A stretch of 37,800 bases of DNA from Alphaproteobacteria bacterium (GTDB taxonomy: Bacteria > Pseudomonadota > Alphaproteobacteria > Rickettsiales > Deianiraeaceae): assembly GCA_030830305.1 (NCBI GenBank), contig JAURNI010000017.1:1-37800 (forward strand), in the 5' to 3' direction. Each line of letters begins with the position of its first letter. Position 1 is the first letter of the stretch. Of the stretch, positions 18,070 to 27,776 are shown piece by piece. The translations under genes were made by a program, and so were the position numbers. The notes below the pieces were generated by a model that had not been told where the DNA came from, did not search any database, and worked only from the letters and a program-made list of their open reading frames with translations.

Positions 18070-18264
18070 ATGCCAAAATTAAAGACAAAATCCAGTGCAA
18101 AAAAACGCTTTAAGTTTAGTGCAAGCGGTTTGGTGATTCGTTATGCTGCAAAACGTCGTCACAACCAAGGGAATAGATCTAGAAAAGCATTGCGTCAAAG
18201 CAAAGGTCCAATTACATGTAAACCTGAAGTTGCAAAAATTATTAAAAAATACTTATTTCAATAG
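18070..18264 (+). CDS. rpmI: 50S ribosomal protein L35
   Basis: MPKLKTKSSAKKRFKFSASG. Confidence 0.96.
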   Translation: MPKLKTKSSAKKRFKFSASGLVIRYAAKRRHNQGNRSRKALRQSKGPITCKPEVAKIIKKYLFQ

Positions 18265-18267
18265 GTT

Positions 18268-18624
18268 ATGTCAAGAGTAAAAAGAGGTGTAACATCACAT
18301 AGAAGGCACAAAAAAGTTCTTGAGCAAACGAAAGGCTTTAGAGGTAGAGCAAAATCTTGCTTCAGAGTTGCCATTCGTAGATTACAAAAAGCATGGGAAT
18401 ACGCTTATGTTGGACGCAAAGTTAAAAAAAGAGATTACCGTTCCCTATGGATTCAAAGAATTAACGCAGCCACAAGAATGCACGGCTTGAAGTATTCGAC
18501 TTTTATGAATGCTCTTAAAAAAGCTGGTATTGAGCTAGATAGAAAAATTCTTGCAGACCTCGCCCTGAACCATTCAGATGAATTTGCAAGTATTGTTGCA
18601 GAAGCAAAAAAGCATATTGCTTAA
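18268..18624 (+). CDS. rplT: 50S ribosomal protein L20
   Basis: [35 protein letters not shown]. Confidence 0.97.
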   Translation: MSRVKRGVTSHRRHKKVLEQTKGFRGRAKSCFRVAIRRLQKAWEYAYVGRKVKKRDYRSLWIQRINAATRMHGLKYSTFMNALKKAGIELDRKILADLALNHSDEFASIVAEAKKHIA

Positions 18625-18626
18625 AA

Positions 18627-19136
18627 ATGATTTTAATATACTCAATAATACTCTTACTGTATATTGCGTTTTGTTCTGTATCAATTTTTGCTAAACGCAC
18701 TTCATTATCCGTTTATCTTTATGGTTTAATTTCTGTTCTAACATTCTTTCTTTATTACACATACAACGCTGCAGATGTTGCATTAACAGAAATATCCGTT
18801 GGAGTATTGTTAACTTTCTTCTTCTTTTACTTTGTTCATTCAAAGTCCCATGTAAACTATTCTGAATATAAGAACTTGTTATTGGTCGCCTTGATTGGAA
18901 TTTATTGTGTAGCAATTTTTTGCATCTTGCTTTATATCGGTTTTTTGCTTGATGATTTATCTCTGTTGCAGGAATATTCATTGTACTACAATACCAGTTC
19001 TTACAATGAAACACATATTGCAAACACTGTAACGGCGGTTTTAGCGTCGTATCGTGGTTTTGATACCCTGGGAGAAACGCTTATTATTGCAATATCAAGC
19101 TTTGGAGTGCAAACTATTCTTAAGCATTACAAATAA
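18627..19136 (+). CDS. MbhD/MbhE-like (DUF4040) subunit of a Mrp-type Na+/H+ antiporter complex
   Basis: AADVALTEISVGVLLTFFFFY (MbhD-like) and NTVTAVLASYRGFDTLGETLIIAISSFGV (MbhE-like: DxRGFDTLGE). Confidence 0.65.
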   Translation: MILIYSIILLLYIAFCSVSIFAKRTSLSVYLYGLISVLTFFLYYTYNAADVALTEISVGVLLTFFFFYFVHSKSHVNYSEYKNLLLVALIGIYCVAIFCILLYIGFLLDDLSLLQEYSLYYNTSSYNETHIANTVTAVLASYRGFDTLGETLIIAISSFGVQTILKHYK

Positions 19137-19819
19137 CGATACCCGCTTATAAAAAATTTAATATCATTCAGTTTTCCATTTTTTTGTTTCTGGATTTTTT
19201 CAAAATATATATTCAATTCAACATGAATAGTTTTTTTTGATAGTTGCTTACCGTCAAAAATATAAAGCAATACTGTAACGATTGCTTGTTTGGGAATTGG
19301 CGTTGGCATAAGAAAGTCGTGTATAGACTGCATGAAAGACTGCTGGTTTACATTGAAATCAACATTTTGTACAGCAGCCTTAACGAATCCACCATTTTCC
19401 AGTTTTTTTGCATACTCCTTGTTGAATTTATCCTGTAGAAGTTTTAAAACGGCAGAAGACGAGTAATTTTGCATATATTTGGTTTTTTGCATATATGCCA
19501 AATATTGATTATCACTTTTTTCATATGTTTCAAAATTTGTAACATATGTCTTAATTGTATAAAGAAGAATATTCATATCGTTGCTATGGTAATATTTGCC
19601 GATTTTTTCCATTACCGGGAATAAAGAAACATCGTGGTTTGTGTAAATCACCTTTGTAACTCTTTCTTGTTTTGCTACGGCCTTATATGCTTCTTGTACT
19701 GCAAAAATACTCATTCCTGTGGCAATAAGTGTTGTCATTACTGCAAAAGCAATAAATCTAATAGACTGTATATATTTTAAATAATACCATTGCTTTGCCT
19801 CCTCAAAATATTCTTTCAT
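19127..19819 (-). CDS. virB8: T4SS protein VirB8
   Basis: Short cytoplasmic N-term WYYLKYIQSIRF, single TM, periplasmic domain ending YFEKIQKQKNGKLNDIKFFISGYRYL; typical VirB8 layout. Confidence 0.75.
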   Translation of the reverse strand: MKEYFEEAKQWYYLKYIQSIRFIAFAVMTTLIATGMSIFAVQEAYKAVAKQERVTKVIYTNHDVSLFPVMEKIGKYYHSNDMNILLYTIKTYVTNFETYEKSDNQYLAYMQKTKYMQNYSSSAVLKLLQDKFNKEYAKKLENGGFVKAAVQNVDFNVNQQSFMQSIHDFLMPTPIPKQAIVTVLLYIFDGKQLSKKTIHVELNIYFEKIQKQKNGKLNDIKFFISGYRYL

Positions 19820-22719
19820 TTTTTAAGATATTTATGTAAGTACTGTCCTGTAATACTTTCCTTTACTGACACAATATGTTCCGGAGTTCCGCATGCAACT
19901 ACCTCACCACCATGAACGCCCCCTCTTGGTCCAATATCAATAATGTAATCTGCTGTTTTAATTACATCCATATTATGCTCAATAATAACAACCGAGTTTC
20001 CATGGTCAACAAGTTGTTGAATGACTTCGAGAAGTTTTTTAATATCACTTGAATGAAGACCAGTTGTCGGTTCATCAAGAATATATAAAGTATTGCCTGT
20101 ATCTTTTTTTGATAACTCTCTTGCAAGCTTGATTCTTTGGCTTTCACCGCCCGAGAGCGTTGTTGCAGGTTGACCAAGTTTCATATAATCAAGACCAACC
20201 ATTGCAAGATATTTCAACTTATTTGAAATTAAATCAATGGGTTTAAAGAATTCATAAGCCTCACCGATTGACATTTCAAGAACATCGGAAATAGATTTTC
20301 CTTTGTATTTGACCTCTAATGTTTCTTTATTATATCTCTTTCCCTTGCACACTTCACACTCAACATAAACATCTGGTAAAAAATGCATTTCAACCTTAAT
20401 GATACCATCTCCTTGACAAGCTTCACACCTTCCACCTTTCACATTGAAAGAGAATCTTGAGGATTTATAACCCTTCCTTTTAGCTTCCGGAAGATTTGCA
20501 AACCAATCACGAATATGTGTAAAACATGCTGTATATGTTGCAGGATTCGACCTTGGTGTTCTTCCGATCGGAGATTGATCAATTTCGATAATTTTGTCAA
20601 TATGTTCCAAGCCGGTAATTTCAGTATGAATTCCAGGTTTAACCGAAGTTGAGTGTAACCTTTTTGCAACTGCACGGTATAATGTTTCCATAACAAGTGA
20701 TGACTTGCCACAGCCGCTGACACCGGTTACGCACACCATCATTCCTAGTGGAAACTCGACATCGATATTTTTAAGGTTATTTGACCGTGCACCTTTTATA
20801 ACGATTTTAGCGTCGGGATTACCCCTTCTTCTTGCGTGCAGTCCTTCAATTCTTTCTTTTCCGGCAAGATACTTTCCTGTGATGCTGTTAGGATTTTCAA
20901 TAACCTCTTGAGGTGTTCCCTTGGCAACAATGTAACCCCCCTTCTCGCCAGCAACAGGACCAATATCAATTAGCATATCTGCTTCCATCATTGTTTCTTC
21001 ATCATGTTCAACAACTACAACTGTGTTTCCAATATCTCTTAGATGTTTAAGTGTTTTAATTAGCTTTGCGTTATCAGATTGATGAAGACCAATCGATGGT
21101 TCATCAAGAACATACAGTATTCCGGTAAGTTCCGAACCAATTTGACTTGCCAGTCTAATTCTTTGGCTTTCACCGCCTGAAAGAGTTTTGGCCTCTCTTG
21201 CAAGGGTTAGATAATCCAACCCTACATTATGTAGGAAGTATAGTCGTTTAATAATTTCCTTCACAGGTCTTTCACCTATCTCTCTTTGTTGTTCGGTTAA
21301 TTGTGGAATCAGTTCTTCAAACCATTTAATAGCATCGGATATTGTGAGAAAACAAACTTCCCCGATGTTTTTTTCTGCAATTTTAACAGCAAGACTTTGT
21401 TCTTGTAAACGATAACCATGGCACACATGACAATAAGTTTCGTCTTGAAATCTAGCAATCTCTTCACGAATTGCGTCGCTTTCAGTTTCACGAAGACGAG
21501 CTTCTAAAATATTAATTACACCTTCAAAGGACCTTTTCATTTTAGATTTACGCAGACCGTCTGAATATTCAATTTCTACCTCTTCTTCATTATTGCCGTG
21601 AAGTACCATGTTTTGAATATTTTCAGGAAGATTTTTCCATGGCTCTCTCATGGAAAAATCATAATGTTTTGCAAGGCCTGTAAGAATTTGGTAATAAAGC
21701 TTATTACTTGTTAAATTTTCCCATGGTGAAATCACTCCTTCTGATAGCGACTTATCTTCATCTGGAATTATAAGTTCTTTCATGAAGTAATGTTCTTTTC
21801 CAAGGCCATTACATGCAGAACAAGCGCCATACGGGCTATTAAATGAAAAAATGCGTGGTTCCAAATCTTCAATGACAAATCCAGAAACAGGACAAGAAAA
21901 TTTCTCTGAATATACTAAATGATGTTCTAAACTTGCAGTTTTACCATTTTTGAACTTAAACTCTGTTGTTGTTTCGCCATTTTCATCAACAGGAAAGTAC
22001 TGAATATCAACATACATTAAACCATTGGCAAGGTTAATTGCGCTTTCAATTGAAGACGCAAGCCTTTCTTTGATGTCCTCGGTAATTTCAATACGATCAA
22101 CAACAATTTCCATATTGTTTTTGCGATTTTTGTCATCAATTTCTGCATCATCAATGTTCATGTAATCCCCATTAAGGCGAACCCTTTGGTAACCTTGTTT
22201 ACGCAATGAAATTAAAAGCTTTTTGTGTTCACCTTTCTGACCTCTAATAATTGGTGCAAGAATATTTAATTTTGTGCCAATTGGAAGCTCCATAATTTCT
22301 TGAATCATCTGTGAAGATGTTTGGCTTGTGATTGGTTTTCCTGTTGCAGGAGAGTAAGGTACTCCAATACGAGCAAATAACACACGAAGATAGTCGTAAA
22401 TTTCAGTTACAGTTGCAACTGTTGATCTTGGATTTTTTGACGAAGTTTTTTGGTCAATTGCAATTGCCGGCGAAAGATTGCCGATGTAGTCAACATCAGG
22501 TTTGTTTTGAATATTTAAAAACTGCCTTGCGTAGGCAGATAAACTTTCAACATAACGCCTCTGACCTTCCGTATACAATGTGTCAAATGCAAGCGAAGAC
22601 TTTCCACTTCCACTTGGTCCTGTAATTACAACAAGTTTATTTTTTGGAATTTCAATATCAATATTTTTTAAGTTATTTTGTCTTGCCCCGTGTATGATGA
22701 TTTTGTCTTCCGTACTCAT
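19816..22719 (-). CDS. uvrA: Excinuclease ABC subunit UvrA
   Basis: HGARQNNLKNIDIEIPKNKLVVITGPSGSGKSSLAFDTLYTEGQRRYVESLSAYARQFL, zinc fingers, LSGGESQRI twice. Confidence 0.98.
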   Translation of the reverse strand: MSTEDKIIIHGARQNNLKNIDIEIPKNKLVVITGPSGSGKSSLAFDTLYTEGQRRYVESLSAYARQFLNIQNKPDVDYIGNLSPAIAIDQKTSSKNPRSTVATVTEIYDYLRVLFARIGVPYSPATGKPITSQTSSQMIQEIMELPIGTKLNILAPIIRGQKGEHKKLLISLRKQGYQRVRLNGDYMNIDDAEIDDKNRKNNMEIVVDRIEITEDIKERLASSIESAINLANGLMYVDIQYFPVDENGETTTEFKFKNGKTASLEHHLVYSEKFSCPVSGFVIEDLEPRIFSFNSPYGACSACNGLGKEHYFMKELIIPDEDKSLSEGVISPWENLTSNKLYYQILTGLAKHYDFSMREPWKNLPENIQNMVLHGNNEEEVEIEYSDGLRKSKMKRSFEGVINILEARLRETESDAIREEIARFQDETYCHVCHGYRLQEQSLAVKIAEKNIGEVCFLTISDAIKWFEELIPQLTEQQREIGERPVKEIIKRLYFLHNVGLDYLTLAREAKTLSGGESQRIRLASQIGSELTGILYVLDEPSIGLHQSDNAKLIKTLKHLRDIGNTVVVVEHDEETMMEADMLIDIGPVAGEKGGYIVAKGTPQEVIENPNSITGKYLAGKERIEGLHARRRGNPDAKIVIKGARSNNLKNIDVEFPLGMMVCVTGVSGCGKSSLVMETLYRAVAKRLHSTSVKPGIHTEITGLEHIDKIIEIDQSPIGRTPRSNPATYTACFTHIRDWFANLPEAKRKGYKSSRFSFNVKGGRCEACQGDGIIKVEMHFLPDVYVECEVCKGKRYNKETLEVKYKGKSISDVLEMSIGEAYEFFKPIDLISNKLKYLAMVGLDYMKLGQPATTLSGGESQRIKLARELSKKDTGNTLYILDEPTTGLHSSDIKKLLEVIQQLVDHGNSVVIIEHNMDVIKTADYIIDIGPRGGVHGGEVVACGTPEHIVSVKESITGQYLHKYLKK

Positions 22720-23014
22720 TATTTTGAATTAGATATTAATGCAATATGTTAATAATTGCAATTAAATTTAATGTCAAGGTTTGCTTGCGTATCAACTTTT
22801 GTATAAATTTTTAGTGCAAAGTAAAAAACTTGCTTCCTCAATTGAATTTTATGTTTTAAGGGCTGTTGTAATTATTTTGCAACAAATATGAAACAATAAC
22901 AAAAAGCCATTTGCTTGACATTCAAACCGCCCGTTTTATTGGGTGGGAAGGTTTTTATAATTGACTTTTTAAATCTTAAAAATACAAAAGTTTGTAACTA
23001 TCATCAAAAAAATA

Positions 23015-23557
23015 ATGCAAAATTCAAAACTGTGCAAATGTAAAGACTGTCAAAAAGAAGTAAGTAAAAACGCAAAAACTTGCCCACATTGTGGTGTAAA
23101 AGATCCTTCAATTAAAATTTCCGATGCAATTGGTGGTTTTATAGTTTTAGCTATCATTGTATTGTTATTTGTTGGTTTGATTGTATTTATTGGGCTCGGT
23201 GTTGATAAATTTAATTCTGATAAAGGTGAAGTATTGCAAAAAAATAATGATAAACCTGCATCTGATACAGCCAAACAAAAGGAGATTGATAATCAATCAT
23301 CTATGCTTGTTTTGTGCGATAATTATTTTAGGAAAAAAATTGCGGTTTACAAAGGTTCAAAATTACATACTTTTTTAGGACATAGAAGTACCTTTATTAG
23401 AGAGAAAGATATTAAGTTTGTTATAGAGGCCACTGTGGTAAATGCTTTTGGTGCTGAACAGAAAGTTTCAGTTGGTTGCTATGTAAATAAAAATCACAAA
23501 CCCGATGAATATAACAATTATAGTGATATAACTTCATTTGAAGTTTATGACTATTAA
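23015..23557 (+). CDS. Zinc-ribbon membrane protein of unknown function
   Basis: CKCKDCQKEVSKNAKTCPHCGVKDPS, one TM helix, about 100-aa extracytoplasmic domain. Confidence 0.65.
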   Translation: MQNSKLCKCKDCQKEVSKNAKTCPHCGVKDPSIKISDAIGGFIVLAIIVLLFVGLIVFIGLGVDKFNSDKGEVLQKNNDKPASDTAKQKEIDNQSSMLVLCDNYFRKKIAVYKGSKLHTFLGHRSTFIREKDIKFVIEATVVNAFGAEQKVSVGCYVNKNHKPDEYNNYSDITSFEVYDY

Positions 23558-23647
23558 TGATTGGAAATAAAACCGAAGGAAAATTAATTCCTTGACAATT
23601 CCATTCAACAAGCAAAAGAGTAGGCGTTTGTTAAGTAAAATTTTGGT

Positions 23648-24898
23648 ATGGAATCGGCTGTTGTTGTTGGTCTCCAATGGGGGGACGAAGGAAAGGGTAA
23701 AATTGTTGATTATCTCTCCCCAAATTATGATATCATCGCTCGTTTTCAGGGTGGAAACAACGCAGGGCATACAATAATGTTTAACGGGCAAACATACAAA
23801 CTTTCATTAGTACCATCTGGAATATTCTGTGGTAAAATTGCTTATATTGGTCCTGGTGTAGTTCTTGATCCTTCTGTGCTTCTTTCGGAAATGGAATATC
23901 TTAAAGATATGGGCTTTGATACCAAAAAATACCTTAAAATTGCAAAAAACACCCATGTAATTTTAGAGCTTCATAAGAAGCTTGATGCGCGAAACGAAGA
24001 GTGTATAACAAATACAAAAAAAATCGGTACTACAAAGAGAGGCATCGGTTTTGCTTATCAAGATAAAGTAGCCAGAAGAGGTATAAGAATTTGTGATATT
24101 CCAAATACAGAATTACTTACACAGGCAGTGGAAAATTTATACAACCATAATGAATGTTTCATTAATTTTACACAAGAAGATATTGTTACCACAATTGACA
24201 GTTTGAAAATTTTTTATGGTAAAGTTAAAGATTTACTAGTTCATCCTGTTGAATTTATGAATGCTAATATTGGTAAATCCGTGTTATTCGAAGGTGCACA
24301 AGGTATATTGCTTGATATAACATTTGGAACATATCCGTATGTAACATCTTCAAATACTGTTTCTGGGCAATGTTATGCAGGTTCAGGTTTTGGAAAAATA
24401 CAAAACAAAAAAGTTTTTGGAATTGTTAAAGCGTATTCAACAAGAGTAGGTGAAGGTCCGTTTCCAACTGAAGATTTTGATATCTTAGGGCAAAGCCTTC
24501 AAGCTCAAGGAAAGGAAATAGGAACAATAACCCAAAGAAAAAGAAGGTGTGGTCCTCTTGATTTAGTTGCACTAAAGTACGCTTGTGATGTTTCCGGTGC
24601 AACGGATTTAATTCTTACTAAAATTGATGTTCTTGATGATCTATCGGAAATTCCTTTATGTGTAGAATATGAAAGTTTCGGAAAAGTGTTTCCTCTTTCA
24701 ATACAAGACCAGGCTCAAATAAAACCGAAGTACATTACAATGAAAGGTTGGAATGCAAAAACCAGTGATGTTAAAGATTATCAAAGCCTGCCAAGTAATA
24801 CTAAAAAATATATCGAATATATTGAAAATTATACAGGTGTAAATGTTACTTTAGTTTCAAATGGTCCAGATAGAAACTCAATAATTCTAAAGAAATGA
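23648..24898 (+). CDS. purA: Adenylosuccinate synthetase
   Basis: VVVGLQWGDEGKGKIVDYLSPNYDIIARFQGGNNAGHTI; VLFEGAQGILLDITFGTYPYVTSSNT. Confidence 0.97.
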   Translation: MESAVVVGLQWGDEGKGKIVDYLSPNYDIIARFQGGNNAGHTIMFNGQTYKLSLVPSGIFCGKIAYIGPGVVLDPSVLLSEMEYLKDMGFDTKKYLKIAKNTHVILELHKKLDARNEECITNTKKIGTTKRGIGFAYQDKVARRGIRICDIPNTELLTQAVENLYNHNECFINFTQEDIVTTIDSLKIFYGKVKDLLVHPVEFMNANIGKSVLFEGAQGILLDITFGTYPYVTSSNTVSGQCYAGSGFGKIQNKKVFGIVKAYSTRVGEGPFPTEDFDILGQSLQAQGKEIGTITQRKRRCGPLDLVALKYACDVSGATDLILTKIDVLDDLSEIPLCVEYESFGKVFPLSIQDQAQIKPKYITMKGWNAKTSDVKDYQSLPSNTKKYIEYIENYTGVNVTLVSNGPDRNSIILKK

Positions 24899-25728
24899 TT
24901 AAATATCTATTTATTCTTTTATATTTTTGTATCGGTAGTTACTCGTTTGCGTTTTACCATGAATTTAAAGTTAATAGCTTGCCGAAAAATGTAAATGTAC
25001 TCTACTTACGCGACGCTCTTAGATATCTTTCTCTTGCAAGTAATCAAGAAGAGATAATTGATGCTACCTTTAATGCTGACTCTAATATAAAGTCAAAACT
25101 GTTAACTTTCTCAAAGGAAGGTATTAGAGTGTTAATTATTAAAGATTTATCTTCCAATGTGCAAATTGTGAATATTATCTCTCTTCGTAATGCAGAGGAT
25201 TTATATCATGCATCAATCGCAACAACAAACCAAGGCCAACTTTTTACCTTTCCAGTAAATTCTTATTATGCTACAATATATGCAGAAATTAGGGAAGTAA
25301 TTATTCGCAATATCAATCGTGGTGTTGTAAAAATCAATACACTTGGTACTGCGTCTACTTATGGCACTCTTCTTGCAATTGAATTATCATCTCTTCAAAT
25401 TCCGGTGGAATCTATTATTTTATTTGGAGGGACAAGATTTACGGATCAAAAAACTCAGGACGGTATATCAAATACCTTTGGTTTAAAAATGCTTGCGGTA
25501 ACTCATGAGTATGATTTAAGTCATAAAATGCAAATGAAAAAAGGTTATGCAGAAACATTAATGAATGAATTTATTATTTGTGAAAATAAAAATTGCAATG
25601 ATACTGTATTTCAGCAAACACATTTTACAATTAACGAGTTACTAAAGCATTTTTCTAATACTCCACATAAACATGCAACAATATATCACGATTCTTTATT
25701 AAAATACAATGAAAAGCGCACTTATTAA
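24895..25728 (+). CDS. Secreted protein with lipase-class-3-like (alpha/beta-hydrolase) region, possibly catalytically degenerate
   Basis: Signal peptide; INTLGTASTYGTLLAIELSSLQIPVESIILFGGTRFTDQ resembles the lipase_3 TGHSLGGALAxLxA...xFGxPRVG segment; ATGA overlap with purA. Confidence 0.4.
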   Translation: MIKYLFILLYFCIGSYSFAFYHEFKVNSLPKNVNVLYLRDALRYLSLASNQEEIIDATFNADSNIKSKLLTFSKEGIRVLIIKDLSSNVQIVNIISLRNAEDLYHASIATTNQGQLFTFPVNSYYATIYAEIREVIIRNINRGVVKINTLGTASTYGTLLAIELSSLQIPVESIILFGGTRFTDQKTQDGISNTFGLKMLAVTHEYDLSHKMQMKKGYAETLMNEFIICENKNCNDTVFQQTHFTINELLKHFSNTPHKHATIYHDSLLKYNEKRTY

Positions 25729-26485
25729 GACTCTAAAGTTTATTATTTTTGGCAAAGCAAAAAATTACAAAAAAAAAGACTACTTTCTAATGCCACTTTA
25801 TGCGGTTTTAATTGCAGTGTTTTTTAGATCTCTCTTTTTTGATCATTTTCATGTACCATCGGGTTCAATGTTAAATACGCTTTTAATTGGAGATAAAATC
25901 TCGATATCAAAGGGAGTGTACGGATACAGCAGGTATTCATTTCCATTTGGTTTAGCTCCAATTAAGGGTAGAATTTTTGTTAAAGAACAGCCACAGAGAG
26001 GCGATATTGTTGTTTTCAAGTTGCCGTCAAACAAACGAACAAATTATGTTAAAAGATTGGTTGGTCTTCCAGGGGATACAATCCGCATTCAAAATGGTAT
26101 TTTGGAAATCAATGGTAAAGAAGTTGAGCGTCTTAAAATTGATACTAATAGTGAATATACGACTTTTGTAGAAACATTACCAAATGGAGTCAAATACAAA
26201 GTGATTGAATACACTCAAAATTCTATAGCTGACAACGTGCCACCGTTTTTTGTTCCGGCAAATCATTACTTTTTTATGGGTGATAACCGTGATAACTCGC
26301 AGGATAGTCGTTTTTCTGCAGTTGGTTTTGTCCATGAAGAATTGCTTCTTGGAAAAGTAAATCGTATTTTAATTTCTTCACCAAACTCACTTATAAATAT
26401 TTTTAAATGGAATAATATTCGCAAAGAGAGATTCTGGAAAAATCCTTATGATATCAAAACACCACGCGAACATCAAGGTAATTAG
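25709..26485 (+). CDS. lepB: Signal peptidase I
   Basis: FHVPSGSMLNTLLIGDKISISK, RGDIVVFKLP, NYVKRLVGLPGDTI, FMGDNRDNSQDSR. Confidence 0.95.
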   Translation: MKSALIKTLKFIIFGKAKNYKKKDYFLMPLYAVLIAVFFRSLFFDHFHVPSGSMLNTLLIGDKISISKGVYGYSRYSFPFGLAPIKGRIFVKEQPQRGDIVVFKLPSNKRTNYVKRLVGLPGDTIRIQNGILEINGKEVERLKIDTNSEYTTFVETLPNGVKYKVIEYTQNSIADNVPPFFVPANHYFFMGDNRDNSQDSRFSAVGFVHEELLLGKVNRILISSPNSLINIFKWNNIRKERFWKNPYDIKTPREHQGN

Positions 26486-26564
26486 ATTTGACAAATTAAT
26501 TTTAAAAATCACTTGACAATTAAAAGATTATTGCCTTCTTGCAAAGAAAAATGTTGTTTTAAAA

Positions 26565-27149
26565 ATGCAATTTACAGCAGAAATTAGAGAAACTTTTGGC
26601 TCATTGAAAGCAAAAGTATTAAGGAAAAACGCTCTTGTGCCTGGTACAGTATATAAAAACAATGGTGATGTTGTACATTTTTCTATTGAAGAAAAGGCGT
26701 TATTGAAAGCTATTGAAAGTTACAAATTCTTGAATACATGTTTTGACTTTACTATAAATGGTAAAACTATGAAGGTTTTACCAAAAAGTATTGATTTTCA
26801 CCCGATCACAGAAAAACCACTCCATGTTGAGTTTAGGGAAGTTCCACAAAAAGGAAATGTTGAAGTATTGGTTCCAATTGTAGTTGAAAATCGTACAAAG
26901 TCTATTGGGATTAAATCCGGTGGCAAGCTTAATGTTCCACAACATAACATTCTTGTATCGTGCGGTCCATCTAATATTCCTGAAAAAATTGTTATTGATA
27001 TTGAAAAGTTTGGTATCGGTCGAACGGTATTTACGCGTCATCTTCAAACGGATGGTACATATTCTTTTCCAAAAGATGTCTTTGTTTTAAGTATTCTTGG
27101 TCGTGGTAGAAAGGACAAAGGTGAAGAAAATTCTTCTTCAGAAAATTAA
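26565..27149 (+). CDS. rplY: 50S ribosomal protein L25 (Ctc type)
   Basis: Order L25-L21-L27; LKAKVLRKNALVPGTVY, HPITEKPLHVEF, VLVPIVVEN. Confidence 0.9.
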   Translation: MQFTAEIRETFGSLKAKVLRKNALVPGTVYKNNGDVVHFSIEEKALLKAIESYKFLNTCFDFTINGKTMKVLPKSIDFHPITEKPLHVEFREVPQKGNVEVLVPIVVENRTKSIGIKSGGKLNVPQHNILVSCGPSNIPEKIVIDIEKFGIGRTVFTRHLQTDGTYSFPKDVFVLSILGRGRKDKGEENSSSEN

Positions 27150-27163
27150 TTTTTTAAAAAGTC

Positions 27164-27466
27164 ATGTTTGCAATTATAAAAGTTGGTGGTAAGCAATTTA
27201 AAGTCTCTCCTGAGCAGGAGCTTGATATAGACCTTCTAAACAAACAAGAAGGAGATTCGTTTGAAATAAGCGATGTTCTTTTGGTTTCTGGTGAAAAGCT
27301 AAATTTAGATCCTAAAAAAACATTAGTAAAATGTGAAGTAGTTAAACATTTTAGAGGTCCTAAGCTTGTTGTGTTTAAAAACCGTCAGCGTCATACCTTT
27401 AGAAAGAAAAAAGGTCACAGACAAGATTACACAAGGGTAAAAATTAAAGAAATTGTAAATAATTAG
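27164..27466 (+). CDS. rplU: 50S ribosomal protein L21
   Basis: MFAIIKVGGKQFKV; RRKKGHRQ-like C terminus (FRKKKGHRQDYTRVKI). Confidence 0.97.
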   Translation: MFAIIKVGGKQFKVSPEQELDIDLLNKQEGDSFEISDVLLVSGEKLNLDPKKTLVKCEVVKHFRGPKLVVFKNRQRHTFRKKKGHRQDYTRVKIKEIVNN

Positions 27467-27472
27467 TAAAAT

Positions 27473-27727
27473 ATGGCTAGTAAGAAGGCTGGTGGTAGTA
27501 CCAAAAATGGCAGAGATTCCAATCCTCAGTACCGTGGTGTAAAAAAATTTGGTGGTGAATATGTTGTTCCTGGTAATATTATAGTGCGTCAGGTTGGAAA
27601 TAGTTTTCATGCCGGTAAGGGTGTTGGGTGTGGAAGAGATTATACTTTGTTTGCACTATCGGAAGGTCAGGTTCAGTTTCGTGTTGGTTCTGGCAATAAA
27701 AGATTCGTTTCTGTTGTTAGCGAATAA
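27473..27727 (+). CDS. rpmA: 50S ribosomal protein L27
   Basis: [40 protein letters not shown]. Confidence 0.97.
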   Translation: MASKKAGGSTKNGRDSNPQYRGVKKFGGEYVVPGNIIVRQVGNSFHAGKGVGCGRDYTLFALSEGQVQFRVGSGNKRFVSVVSE

Positions 27728-27776
27728 AACTGAATAAAACTTTTTGAAGATTTTGTTCTATGTAGAACTATCTTTA

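Noticed and set aside
27722-27768. GAATAAAACT x2 and hairpin GTTCT-ATGT-AGAAC between rpmA and hisC
   Set aside because: Possibly a weak bidirectional terminator, but the stem is only 5 bp and lacks a clear T-tract.
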